A DNA stretch of 64,000 bases from a virus: positions 96,269 through 160,268 of IMG/VR virus record IMGVR_UViG_3300048927_000157, one strand, 5' to 3'. The translations under genes were made by a program, and so were the position numbers. The number at the start of each line of letters is the position of its first letter. Position 1 is the stretch's first letter. Under the pieces are notes generated by a model that saw only the letters and a list, made by a program, of their open reading frames with translations, ran no database searches and was not told the DNA's origin. Of this stretch, positions 44,033 through 52,426 are shown piece by piece.

Positions 44033-47000
44033 TTATGAGAATACTCTTAATCCTTTCCAATAATTTACCATTACCCAAGACCCATCACCAACTCTATCTT
44101 CATAAGCTCCTGCTGCTGGAAGAGCATCTAATACAAATATTAATCTTAATGAATCTCCTGATGGTATACCCAAAATATCTAAAGGTGTATTTTGATTACA
44201 AACGATTGTATCATAGTTTGAATTATTCATAATTGTTACTTCCTGTCCAGACCTTGAATTTTTAGGTAAAAATATTTTACTATTATTACTACTACCTCCT
44301 GCTCTATAAAATATAGAAATTAAATCTACATTTGTTGGAAAGGATGGTACAAATCCAGAACTATTTGCTTCCAGAATATATTGATGTGTAACCTTTCCTG
44401 AAATACCACTAACATCAAAAGTTCCACCATCTGTTGTCCAAACTAAATTATTAGCTTGAGGTACTGAATTAGAAACTAAACCTGTTGCTTCAATAGCACC
44501 ATTTACGTTTAGTTTATTGTTCTCAGCAGCTCCACCAATAGTTACATTTCTGGTGCTCTTATTTAAAATGATTCCATTAAGTAACCCATATTCAGACCCA
44601 TAAACCCAATAGTTAGATTCACTACCTGCAATTAAGAATTCACTCTGTTGATAATCATAAAGCCCATATTCTCCACCATTATTATCGTAAGATAAGAACC
44701 ACTTATTATTTAAATCACTGATACCATTGGCTACTAATCCTAACATAAACCTTTTATTAGCTGATATGTCTTGAGGTGTATTTGTAGTTACAAAATTACC
44801 TAGCTGTGCTGTAGTAGCAAAATCTGTTTTAGTAACAAAAAGTCCACCTATACCATTTGCCACAGATGATACACCATTACCAGTACCTGTCACTGTAACT
44901 GGGATACTAAATGTTGTTCCAGTAAGAGTTAGACCTGCACCTGCTGTGTATGTTGTATTGGTATCTGTAGCAGCTACTGTTATAGTTTGACCTGATTGAG
45001 AAACAGTTACGTTTGCTCCTGCTGAGATTGTAATATCTCCTGAAACAAATGATCCTCCACCTCTTAACCTAGTTATTGTGTTGTTAGTAGTCCAGGTCCT
45101 GTTTGCAGATAAATCTTGAGTGACACCATCAATAGTAATTGTCCTAGAAGTTGTTACAAAAGCACTTGGATTAAGATTTCCATCATTCCAAAGTTTTTGC
45201 CACGACCCCCAGTTTCCATTACTCTTAGCTCTTACATACCATTCATTTGTTCTCCAGTCAGAATACATTTGTGTATTCCAAAGACTGTTGTCATAAGTCA
45301 TGTTTAGAAGAGCTCCATCAACAACTCCACTTGGCTTACTTGGGTCTGAACTTGGTCCATAAAAGAAATCAACTCCTATAGCATTCTTTGTGTCTGCTAC
45401 TGATCTAAATTGTAATGGGCTTTTAGATATATAATTACCTAATTGTGAAGAGGTTGCAAAGTCAGAAGCATGTAATCCATCAAGTAAGTCAGCATTTAAA
45501 TTTGTAACTACTGTTGATGAAATTACATCAAAAGGTGCTGTTCCTTGAGGAACACTAAATCCTGCTTTATTATAAAATTGAGAATATCCTCTAAATTCAT
45601 TAGGAACATTGTCATTTTGTCTTATTCCATAACCATCTAAATCAATAAAACCTTCATCACCAAATAAAGCTCTGGAATTATCCCATTGAACAATTGGATA
45701 ACCATTTTGAAATCTAAATTTACCTTCCATTCCAGAAGAGTAATCATCAGTGATGAACCAATCTGTAGATTTAACTATGTTTTGAGTAGATTTGTTAACA
45801 TAATACTGGTCTACCCATTGTTTAGTAGCTCCATTTAAAGCTATATCATTCCAAGAAGCTATATTGGCTGCTGAGAAATCTCCTGAATCCCAAAGTTTAA
45901 CCCATAAGCTCCAGTTTCCATTATAAAAATATCTTCTGTAGACATCATTATTATTTGCAAACGAATGATACTCTTGTGTTATGTGAACAGTGTTTACACC
46001 ATATACTTTTAAAGTTCCTGCTAAAGCTACTGGATAATTATTTGGAACAGTTGCATTGGCATTTGAACTCTGTACATACCATCCTGAAGTTGTAACTGTA
46101 TTTAAATCAACTGTCCCTAAAATACTTCTATATAGAAAACCACTGTTATATGCAGAAGCCCACTGAGTCGAATTACCATCATTTAGTGTAGTAATAGTAC
46201 CAGTACCTCCAAATCTAACTACTTCTGTTAGATTTACAATACCTCCATTGGTTCCATTAGGAGCAGCAGTATTAAAAGAGAATCCTTTATGTTGGTTTGC
46301 AGTAAATGCAAACGAAGTAACACCAGAACCTCTTGGTTGAATGAAATTGGTTCCATCAAATTGAAGGTTATAATTCATCCACATTCCATAACCGAAAGTA
46401 GTATCAGCTTTATTTGTGTGGAATATAGATCCTCCTTCTGAAGCTTGATTACCAAAGTATAAATTATAGGTTGATTGGAATACTGCTGATAAATTAGATC
46501 TAAATTGAACCTCACTTGTTGCAATTGCATCTCCTTGAGGTCTTAAATAAATTATACCATTACTAGTATCTCCAGACAAGATAAGAGAAGCTGTATTAGT
46601 TCTAATTCTATTTACACCGAATCTTTGAACTAATAATTCTCCTGAAACAGTGTTGAAGTATCCATTTTGAGAATCAAACCCTCCTCTTGTTAAAGTATTA
46701 CCATCAACTTCAAGTGCATAATTACCTCCAGGAACTCCTGTACTACCAATTCTAACTTGTTGGTTGGCATTCCATCTAAGAGCATTTTTCACATTGTAAG
46801 CAGTACCCCCTAAATATCCATACCCAAAAGCAGTAATATTTCCTGAAGCATCTACTGTACCTTGCCAACCCATAGCATCAACAATACCATTAGTACCAGT
46901 TAATCTAAATAGGTCTCTTGCAAATCCACTTGCTGCTGTAACTCCAGATAAATCTCTATTTAAAACAGTATTTACACCATTATTTAAAGTAAGAGCACCA

Positions 47001-47203
47001 GTCATTGTATCCCCAGCCTTTTTTACATAAGCTGCCAGGTTACCGTCTATTCCTAAATCTGCTATAATCTGAGCATTAGTTCTAGTTGAGAACTCTTTTG
47101 TAGTAGAATTATAAGTAACCACAGTACCCGTTGCATTAGGTACTGTAGCTGCTTTTACTTTTCCATTTACGTTAATGTCAGAATCAATAAATATTTCTGC
47201 CAT
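44033..47203 (-). CDS. Large tail fibre with two pyocin-knob-like domains (1056 aa)
   Basis: The N-terminus (MAEIFIDSDINVNGKVKAAT) resembles the other fibre starts. Residues about 359-436 (LNTVTTSGWYVQSS, GTLKVYG, GNWSLWVKLWDSGDF) and about 591-674 (WRTNEWYVRAKSNGNWGSWQKLWNDGN) are pyocin-knob-like modules (W-x-x-W-x-K-L-W), known from R-type pyocin and phage fibres as carbohydrate-binding or structural knobs. Low-complexity shaft segments lie between and after them (TITIDGVTQDLSANRTWTTNN; TYTAGAGLTLTGTTF). The C-terminus is a compact beta domain ending KGLRVFS. It probably forms a trimer and contacts the host surface. Confidence 0.75.
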   Translation of the reverse strand: MAEIFIDSDINVNGKVKAATVPNATGTVVTYNSTTKEFSTRTNAQIIADLGIDGNLAAYVKKAGDTMTGALTLNNGVNTVLNRDLSGVTAASGFARDLFRLTGTNGIVDAMGWQGTVDASGNITAFGYGYLGGTAYNVKNALRWNANQQVRIGSTGVPGGNYALEVDGNTLTRGGFDSQNGYFNTVSGELLVQRFGVNRIRTNTASLILSGDTSNGIIYLRPQGDAIATSEVQFRSNLSAVFQSTYNLYFGNQASEGGSIFHTNKADTTFGYGMWMNYNLQFDGTNFIQPRGSGVTSFAFTANQHKGFSFNTAAPNGTNGGIVNLTEVVRFGGTGTITTLNDGNSTQWASAYNSGFLYRSILGTVDLNTVTTSGWYVQSSNANATVPNNYPVALAGTLKVYGVNTVHITQEYHSFANNNDVYRRYFYNGNWSLWVKLWDSGDFSAANIASWNDIALNGATKQWVDQYYVNKSTQNIVKSTDWFITDDYSSGMEGKFRFQNGYPIVQWDNSRALFGDEGFIDLDGYGIRQNDNVPNEFRGYSQFYNKAGFSVPQGTAPFDVISSTVVTNLNADLLDGLHASDFATSSQLGNYISKSPLQFRSVADTKNAIGVDFFYGPSSDPSKPSGVVDGALLNMTYDNSLWNTQMYSDWRTNEWYVRAKSNGNWGSWQKLWNDGNLNPSAFVTTSRTITIDGVTQDLSANRTWTTNNTITRLRGGGSFVSGDITISAGANVTVSQSGQTITVAATDTNTTYTAGAGLTLTGTTFSIPVTVTGTGNGVSSVANGIGGLFVTKTDFATTAQLGNFVTTNTPQDISANKRFMLGLVANGISDLNNKWFLSYDNNGGEYGLYDYQQSEFLIAGSESNYWVYGSEYGLLNGIILNKSTRNVTIGGAAENNKLNVNGAIEATGLVSNSVPQANNLVWTTDGGTFDVSGISGKVTHQYILEANSSGFVPSFPTNVDLISIFYRAGGSSNNSKIFLPKNSRSGQEVTIMNNSNYDTIVCNQNTPLDILGIPSGDSLRLIFVLDALPAAGAYEDRVGDGSWVMVNYWKGLRVFS

Positions 47204-47214
47204 ATTATGCTAAA

Positions 47215-48798
47215 TTATATTTTTGAAATTAATACTCTATAAGCTCCTGTTGCTGGTGCTGTGTTGAAAGCTACCGTAACAGTTGTTGCTGAAGGGGCTG
47301 CCACATCAGCTAAAACGAATTTCTTATCTGAAACTCTTTGAAGATCCACCTGAACATCAGTTGTATTTAACCCGTGAGTTACAGTATAGGTTAATGTAGA
47401 TCCATCACCTATATTTGCTGCAAAACTCCCTAGTCTTGCATCTAAAACTGCTTTTAATGTAAGAGCAGTAATAGCTTTTGTATTATTTGTTCCAGCAAGT
47501 GCTTCGGCTGTAGTAGCAATCATAATGATACCTGCCACAGTTGTAGAAGCTGCTACAATAGCTGGAATGTTTTTATTAACGATCTGCCAGTTAGCTCTTG
47601 TAGTTCCTGGATTATCTACTTTGGCAATAATCATATCACCTACTTCAACATCTTCTCCTAAGAAAGTTCCGTCTACTGAGACAACATAAGTCCAACCTGT
47701 TTTAACTCCTGTTGCTGGTAATCCAACATTCGGTGTGTTAGTAACTGGGTTGTATTCTCCTTTATAGATTAAGGCTCCAGTTCCTGCCTGAGTAATGGCA
47801 TTCTGAATCTCAGTGAAGATCTTACTTGAGCTCCAAGTTTGAGTTGTACCGTTGTTAATAGCATCATTAATCATAATTGCTGCTACATCGGCTGCTGTAA
47901 GGTTTCTACCTTTAATAGTAGTTACGTGACCTTCATTGTTTACAACCATTTGAGATAATACCAGAACTCCTGAAGTTAATTCAGTTGCAAAAGGGTGGGC
48001 TCCTGGGTTCACTGTAGGGTGAACATAGTTGTTTGCACCTGTTGCAATACCATCTAGTTTAGTTTTATCAGCTCCAGACATTAAACCTGCCAATGCAGTA
48101 GTTGCTATAGGAAGAGTAACCCCTGTACCTGCTGAATTGGTAATTGGCATTGTAGTAGAAGTTCTAGTACCCAGTGCTAAGTTCACTGCCGTAATATACC
48201 CTCCTAGCTTAGCTGTTAACCAATCATTTAAATCTTTTGGTGATTGAGTTCTCTGTGTTGTATCTGTTCCTGCATTTAAAAGGGCTAATGATCCATATCC
48301 GATTGACATCATTGCCATTAAATCAGAAACTGTTAGGGCTTTTGCAGGTCCTGTAGTACCCGTATTATTCCCCAAAATAGTCTGGGTAGGTAATCCTATT
48401 ATATCTGCAAAATTGTGGGTATGTGATGATCCTGCTGCTCCTATATCGGCAGCAGTCATAGCTCTTGTAGTTACTCCTGTAACGTGTCCATTTTCAAGCA
48501 AAATTCTTGAGATAACATTTGCTCCTGTTAAAGCAGATGCTGGTTGTCCAGTTCCAGGGTAAGTTGGGTGAGTGTAAGCCTGTCCTAAGTCAAGCCATCC
48601 ACTGTCTGTATTTGGTGTTGAGGCACTCCCTGTCCATACATATGCTGTTCCTCCTCCTGAATTAGCAGCAGTGTTCCAGTATATATAACCTACAGGTAAT
48701 CCTGTTGTAGATGGATGTACAGCTAAGCTTTGTAAAGCTGCATTTAATAACTGATTCTTATTAAGATCCAGGTCTACAATTATATCAATCTTTGCCAT
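47215..48798 (-). CDS. Tail fibre protein (527 aa)
   Basis: The sequence has the classic repeats of phage fibres: a conserved TLTVSDLMAMMS-like shaft region, TTAEALAGTNNTKAITALTLKAVL near residue 435 and a receptor-type end (TYTVTHGLNTTDVQVDLQRV, then VAFNTAPATGAYRVLISKI). The middle contains KGEYNPVTN with VGDMIIAKVDNPGTT, also seen in fibre shafts. The N-terminus MAKIDIIVDLDLNKNQLL resembles the other fibre N-termini of this window. It is likely a trimeric fibre shaft plus C-terminal head. Exact receptor unknown. Confidence 0.75.
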   Translation of the reverse strand: MAKIDIIVDLDLNKNQLLNAALQSLAVHPSTTGLPVGYIYWNTAANSGGGTAYVWTGSASTPNTDSGWLDLGQAYTHPTYPGTGQPASALTGANVISRILLENGHVTGVTTRAMTAADIGAAGSSHTHNFADIIGLPTQTILGNNTGTTGPAKALTVSDLMAMMSIGYGSLALLNAGTDTTQRTQSPKDLNDWLTAKLGGYITAVNLALGTRTSTTMPITNSAGTGVTLPIATTALAGLMSGADKTKLDGIATGANNYVHPTVNPGAHPFATELTSGVLVLSQMVVNNEGHVTTIKGRNLTAADVAAIMINDAINNGTTQTWSSSKIFTEIQNAITQAGTGALIYKGEYNPVTNTPNVGLPATGVKTGWTYVVSVDGTFLGEDVEVGDMIIAKVDNPGTTRANWQIVNKNIPAIVAASTTVAGIIMIATTAEALAGTNNTKAITALTLKAVLDARLGSFAANIGDGSTLTYTVTHGLNTTDVQVDLQRVSDKKFVLADVAAPSATTVTVAFNTAPATGAYRVLISKI

Positions 48799-48813
48799 TT
48801 TATATTTTTGTTG

Positions 48814-49164
48814 TTAATTTAATATTGCTATTCCACTAAATGGAAAGTTAAATTCTAGAATAACTTGGACTCCATCGTTTTTTACGATTTTTCCAATCAT
48901 CTGAGTTCCTGCTGTATCTTGTATCTCAACACTCACCTTTTTATGAAGTGGGTGATTAATCACCCAAATCTTTAAAGGTACTGTTTGTGTGTGAACATAA
49001 TTAGCATCTGCTCCAAGAGCACTTAATTCTCTTTTAACACCTACATCATCCACATAGATCAACCTAACAGTTTCTGGATCAATTGGTAAAATATAGAGAG
49101 CACTTGTGTGAACTATTTCACTCTCATCTTCGATGATCTGAGTCCACTTTATATTTTTATACAT
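48814..49164 (-). CDS. Small fibre-tip or head-decoration protein (116 aa)
   Basis: Residues about 65-116 (LKIWVINHPLHKKVSVEIQD, IGKIVKNDGVQVILEFNFPFSGIAILN) carry the W-x-I-x-H-x-L-x-K-x-x-x-V pattern common to the C-terminal domain of many phage fibre proteins, including the hydrophobic F-S-G-x-A end. Here it is a separate gene, so it may be a fibre tip or a decoration subunit assembled onto the neighbouring fibre. It is placed between the 480-aa and 527-aa genes with 10-15 bp gaps. Confidence 0.7.
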   Translation of the reverse strand: MYKNIKWTQIIEDESEIVHTSALYILPIDPETVRLIYVDDVGVKRELSALGADANYVHTQTVPLKIWVINHPLHKKVSVEIQDTAGTQMIGKIVKNDGVQVILEFNFPFSGIAILN

Positions 49165-49174
49165 TAATTAGTTT

Positions 49175-50617
49175 TTAAGGTGAAATATTTCCTTGACTGT
49201 CTTTACCTTGCCAAGGTGTTACTTGAGAATATAATGCATTCTGATTTGCAGCTACGAATCTAAGTTTAGAGATGTTATTTACAGGAATCCATGTACCTGC
49301 TACATAAGGAATCCAGTTTCCTGTTCCAGCAGCATCAAATTCATATCCTGTCACATTCGTATTAGCTCTAATTTCAGCTAGTGGATCACCATCATAATCA
49401 AAGTAAGCAGCTACGAATTCTGCTGTTGTGAATGGGTGTGTTCCTCTGTTCTCTAAGTTAATTACAACATCAGATGTTTGAGGTTGAGAGTTATAAGTTA
49501 AATTTACTACTCCTGTTGATCCATCCACTAAATAGTTTATACTTTGATTAGCTTGAGTTGCTGTAGGAATTGAGTCTACAACTATTCCAAAAGTTCCTGA
49601 AGTAGCTAAAGTTACACCTGTCTGAACATAAATTCTTAAGTATCCTGGAGTACCTTGAGTACCTTCTAAATGAAGAGTTTGTCCTGTTGTAAGAACTTGT
49701 CCTGTTCCATTAGTGTATTGAACTGTTGCAGTCTTGTTATTTGAAACACTTCTAATAAGTGGTACTGTAACTGGGCTTAATACAACAAATTCTTTTGCTC
49801 CTACTGTAGCAAGAATATTAGCTGAGTTTGACCAGTTTCCTGCTGAATCTTTTGCTTGATAAGGAGTTGTATAGTTATACATTGTGTCTATGTTGTTACC
49901 TGTATATTTAAGGGCTCCTGTAGCAAGTTGTGAAGCAGTTACTTCTGTGTCTACTGTATATGGGCTACCATTTAATGTGTAACCAAATACATTTCCTGTC
50001 AATTTAATTGTTGAAAGGGGATCTGATTGAGGGTCAGTATATTTTGATACGAAATCATTTAGAGTGAACGTATAAGTAGCTCTGTTCTGAATACTGAAAG
50101 GAACGTCTGTTACTGTTGGGTTTTGGTTTACAGGACCTCCACAATTGGCAATCAGTGGACATAAGTTCACTGTAGTAATCCAATGGTTTAGGAAGTTTAT
50201 TAACCAAGCCTCATCAATTCTAACATTAATGTAATCTCCTTTTTCGTTACAATCATTAGGAGTAGCTTGTAGGTTTTCTACAATAACTCCTCCGTTTGGC
50301 TGCCCTTGAATAGATTTTATCTCATGTACAAAACCATCTGATAGTCCTTTATAGATTGGAATTTTACCTCCAATACTTTTGATTACTGTTGGATCAATTT
50401 GTATCTGAGCAATCTCAGAGTCTATATATTCTACGATCATTCTAACAACAGTGTTACCATCCATCCCTGGTTCTATACCAATTGGATTTAATGGATTACC
50501 ACTGTAGAAAGAACAAAGTAAATCGTATTTATTTGAACACCCACAAACTTGTGGTTCCTCACAACCACATGGAACTTTTTTTTCCTTGCATCCACAAGGT
50601 TTTTTGTAATTATTCAT
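49175..50617 (-). CDS. Fibre protein with CGC-rich N-terminus and two beta modules (480 aa)
   Basis: The first 30 residues are unusually rich in cysteine (PCGCKEKKVPCGCEEPQVCGC), possibly binding metal or forming disulfides. A small domain follows (DLLCSFYSGNPLNPIGIEPG), similar in outline to those of the 149-aa and 91-aa neighbours. Residues about 165-265 are an Ig-like module (VTDVPFSIQNRATYTFTLND), and residues about 270-480 are the same module as in the 216-aa and 394-aa proteins, ending KDSQGNISP. The architecture suggests a structural head or tail fibre. The DNA leader is ordinary and A/T-rich. Confidence 0.7.
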   Translation of the reverse strand: MNNYKKPCGCKEKKVPCGCEEPQVCGCSNKYDLLCSFYSGNPLNPIGIEPGMDGNTVVRMIVEYIDSEIAQIQIDPTVIKSIGGKIPIYKGLSDGFVHEIKSIQGQPNGGVIVENLQATPNDCNEKGDYINVRIDEAWLINFLNHWITTVNLCPLIANCGGPVNQNPTVTDVPFSIQNRATYTFTLNDFVSKYTDPQSDPLSTIKLTGNVFGYTLNGSPYTVDTEVTASQLATGALKYTGNNIDTMYNYTTPYQAKDSAGNWSNSANILATVGAKEFVVLSPVTVPLIRSVSNNKTATVQYTNGTGQVLTTGQTLHLEGTQGTPGYLRIYVQTGVTLATSGTFGIVVDSIPTATQANQSINYLVDGSTGVVNLTYNSQPQTSDVVINLENRGTHPFTTAEFVAAYFDYDGDPLAEIRANTNVTGYEFDAAGTGNWIPYVAGTWIPVNNISKLRFVAANQNALYSQVTPWQGKDSQGNISP

Positions 50618-50626
50618 TCTTATTCT

Positions 50627-50902
50627 TTAAGTTGTTGGGAAAACTCCAATACCATCTGGAGGAGTCATACCTTGTTGTAAAATTTCAACGATCTTTGTTA
50701 ATTGAAAGATTTGGTTGTTCATTTTGTTTAATCTGTCATCCAGTAGCTTTAGATAGTCATTTAAGCTACCTCCAACTTTATTCTTAACAAAGCTTGATTT
50801 GTAGGTCACTACAACACACTCTGAATTAAGAAAAATATCACAACTACTTAAAGTCTCGTCAACTTCAGGGATGTTTACCTGACCACATATTCTTTTAGCC
50901 AT
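50627..50902 (-). CDS. Small protein with C-terminal coiled coil (91 aa)
   Basis: Residues 15-45 (LSSCDIFLNSECVVVTYKSSF) contain a pair of cysteines in a beta-like segment, and residues 48-75 (LNDYLKLLDDRLNKMNNQIFQL) are a clear short coiled coil. Compare DLLCSFYSG in the 480-aa and STCVFYNLEE in the 149-aa protein. It overlaps the 149-aa gene by 8 bp. It may trimerise a fibre. Unknown function. Confidence 0.6.
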   Translation of the reverse strand: MAKRICGQVNIPEVDETLSSCDIFLNSECVVVTYKSSFVKNKVGGSLNDYLKLLDDRLNKMNNQIFQLTKIVEILQQGMTPPDGIGVFPTT

Positions 50903-51344
50903 TTGGACAAAGTTTATCTATTAAAAGTTGGAAAAATTGGAAGAGATTTTTAGGTTTAGCATTACAAGGAAGTACTAAACACTTATAATCTAGATTGTTT
51001 AAAATCCATTCTATGTTCTGTTCATCAGAACCACTTGAAGATTCGGCACAAACTTTGTTTTTAAGTGCAGTAAGAACATCCTTAACAAGATACTTATCTT
51101 TCTTGTCATATGGATCTTTTACTTTATCTATGTCTAAACACCCTTTATCAAAATCATCTAAATCAATAGATAATTTTATTGACTTGATTAATTCATAAAG
51201 GTCATGTGTTGTTTCTTCAATTACTATGCAAGACTCTCCATTCAAGTTAGAAAACTCTGGAATAGTCTCTTCTAAGTTATAAAAAACACAAGTTGAAGGA
51301 ACCTTGTTCCCACATGTGTATTTGATTTTTTTATTACAGCTCAT
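50895..51344 (-). CDS. Cysteine-containing small virion protein (149 aa)
   Basis: Not recognised with certainty. The start KYTCGNKVPSTCVFYNL and then CIVIEETTHDLYELIKSIKLSI form the conserved core of a small domain in Bacteroidetes phage structural proteins as far as I recall. Several further cysteines (CLDIDKV; KVCAES; YKCLVLPCNAKP) are present. It starts at ATG 51344, one base overlapping the 83-aa stop, and ends inside the 91-aa start. Probably structural, near the fibres. Confidence 0.6.
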   Translation of the reverse strand: MSCNKKIKYTCGNKVPSTCVFYNLEETIPEFSNLNGESCIVIEETTHDLYELIKSIKLSIDLDDFDKGCLDIDKVKDPYDKKDKYLVKDVLTALKNKVCAESSSGSDEQNIEWILNNLDYKCLVLPCNAKPKNLFQFFQLLIDKLCPNG

Positions 51345-51595
51345 TATTTATATTTTAATAGTAATTTGTTTAACTTCTCTATAGAACACTCATCATTTAA
51401 AAGTAGATAACAGTTGGTGTCCTTATGGATAAGCTCATATAAATAATTGAATAAAAATGTGTCTGTAGAAGTCATTGAGAACTTAAACCCGAACCTAGAT
51501 TCTAATAACATTTTATTTGATGAGCAAGAAAAATGTTCATCTAATCTAGACTTAATATCCTCTAGATCATTCTGGAAAATACTTTGGGTACTCAT
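51344..51595 (-). CDS. Unknown small protein (83 aa)
   Basis: Not recognised. It is helical (NDLEDIKSRLDEHFSCSSNKMLLESRF; FLFNYLYELIHKD) with two or three cysteines. It overlaps the 87-aa gene by 29 bp and the 149-aa gene by one base, so it is translated in a tight cluster. No membrane segment or signal peptide. Confidence 0.55.
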   Translation of the reverse strand: MSTQSIFQNDLEDIKSRLDEHFSCSSNKMLLESRFGFKFSMTSTDTFLFNYLYELIHKDTNCYLLLNDECSIEKLNKLLLKYK

Positions 51596-51830
51596 TATGT
51601 ATAAATTCTCTAACTACGTTTAATTCATCACTTGGAGGGCACTCTCTATTAAGTGCAGTAATCCAAGATCTTAAAGTTTTATTAACTCCTAGTAGATTTG
51701 CATCTTTATTAATTTTATACAAATCTAAAACCTGTAGGTCCAAATTGGTTAACTCAGTAAAGAGGTATCCACATTCAGACTTCTTTTTCATAGGGGTTGA
51801 TGCTGTTGATTTTTGACAGGCTAAACACAT
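51567..51830 (-). CDS. Small CxxC protein (87 aa)
   Basis: It begins MCLACQKST (CxxC), with a second cysteine at ECGYLF and a third in RECPPSDE; together these could bind zinc. The rest is helical (LQVLDLYKINKDANLLGVNK). It overlaps the 179-aa gene by 10 bp and the 83-aa gene by 29 bp. Function unknown. Confidence 0.6.
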   Translation of the reverse strand: MCLACQKSTASTPMKKKSECGYLFTELTNLDLQVLDLYKINKDANLLGVNKTLRSWITALNRECPPSDELNVVREFIHNEYPKYFPE

Positions 51831-52360
51831 GATTTACAATTTTTTAATCTGTTGATTTCTTTCTCAGCCCTGAACATTAATTCTTGAGCTTCACATTGAT
51901 GTCCTAACCTTACATTAGATTCTGCTGCCTTTATTAGGAAGTCTATCTTTTGTAATTTTTCCAGTAATGTTTTATCGAATTCATTACATCCCAAATTGAA
52001 TTTCATGAAAGCCTGGTCTAATTTTAATCTTAGACTATCATTCTTCAGAAAATATCTTGTGTGCTGAAAATTAGATGGAGATCCCTTAACAGTAATTTCA
52101 TAAATACCATCTGGGAGATCATTAAAATCTTCTTCTTTAATACCACACTCTTTACAGTTTAACCCTAAGTTTATAGAGTTGAATACATTTACTTGACCTT
52201 GAGAGTAGTAGTGAACTACTGGATCACTGAATCCTGGAAGAGTAATTTCAATAATAGAAGGTTTGCCTTTTAAGGTTTGCCAGTCTGATGTGTCAACAAC
52301 AACTAAATATTTTGGATTGTAATTGGTAAGTACCTGGAAATCTATATTTATTTGTGACAT
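51821..52360 (-). CDS. Cysteine-containing structural or assembly protein (179 aa)
   Basis: The first half is beta-rich (PSIIEITLPGF; LPDGIYEITVKG, then RYFLKNDSLR). The second half is helical (KLQKIDFLIKAAESNVRLG, EAQELMFRAEKEINRL) and ends CKSC. LNCKECG in the middle gives a second CxxC. This layout (beta domain, L-P-D-G-I-Y-E-I, helices, C-x-x-C) recurs in Bacteroidetes phages as far as I recall, without a known role. It follows a strong terminator, so it is reached mainly by read-through or by a promoter I did not find. Confidence 0.6.
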   Translation of the reverse strand: MSQINIDFQVLTNYNPKYLVVVDTSDWQTLKGKPSIIEITLPGFSDPVVHYYSQGQVNVFNSINLGLNCKECGIKEEDFNDLPDGIYEITVKGSPSNFQHTRYFLKNDSLRLKLDQAFMKFNLGCNEFDKTLLEKLQKIDFLIKAAESNVRLGHQCEAQELMFRAEKEINRLKNCKSCV

Positions 52361-52373
52361 ATACTTTGGGATT

Positions 52374-52404
52374 AAAAAAAGGGAAGGTTTGAATTAACCC
52401 TCCC
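52374..52404 (-). terminator. Intrinsic terminator after the 677-aa virion gene
   Basis: Minus strand GGGAGGGTT (52404-52396), loop AATTCA, AACCTTCCC (52389-52381), then TTTTTTT (52380-52374). The stem is 9 bp with one G-U. It sits 13 bp before the ATG of the 179-aa gene. Confidence 0.9.
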
Positions 52405-52426
52405 CTTTATATTTAAAAGTGTTTTA

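Noticed and set aside
44031-44078. Longer N-terminus of the 394-aa fibre protein
   Set aside because: It would overlap the 1056-aa gene by 45 bp. The ATG at 44030 gives an N-terminus like other fibre genes and a 2-bp gap.
39073-50617. Diversity-generating retroelement acting on the fibre genes
   Set aside because: No reverse transcriptase and no template/variable repeat pair was found in the window. Fibre similarity is explained by gene duplication.
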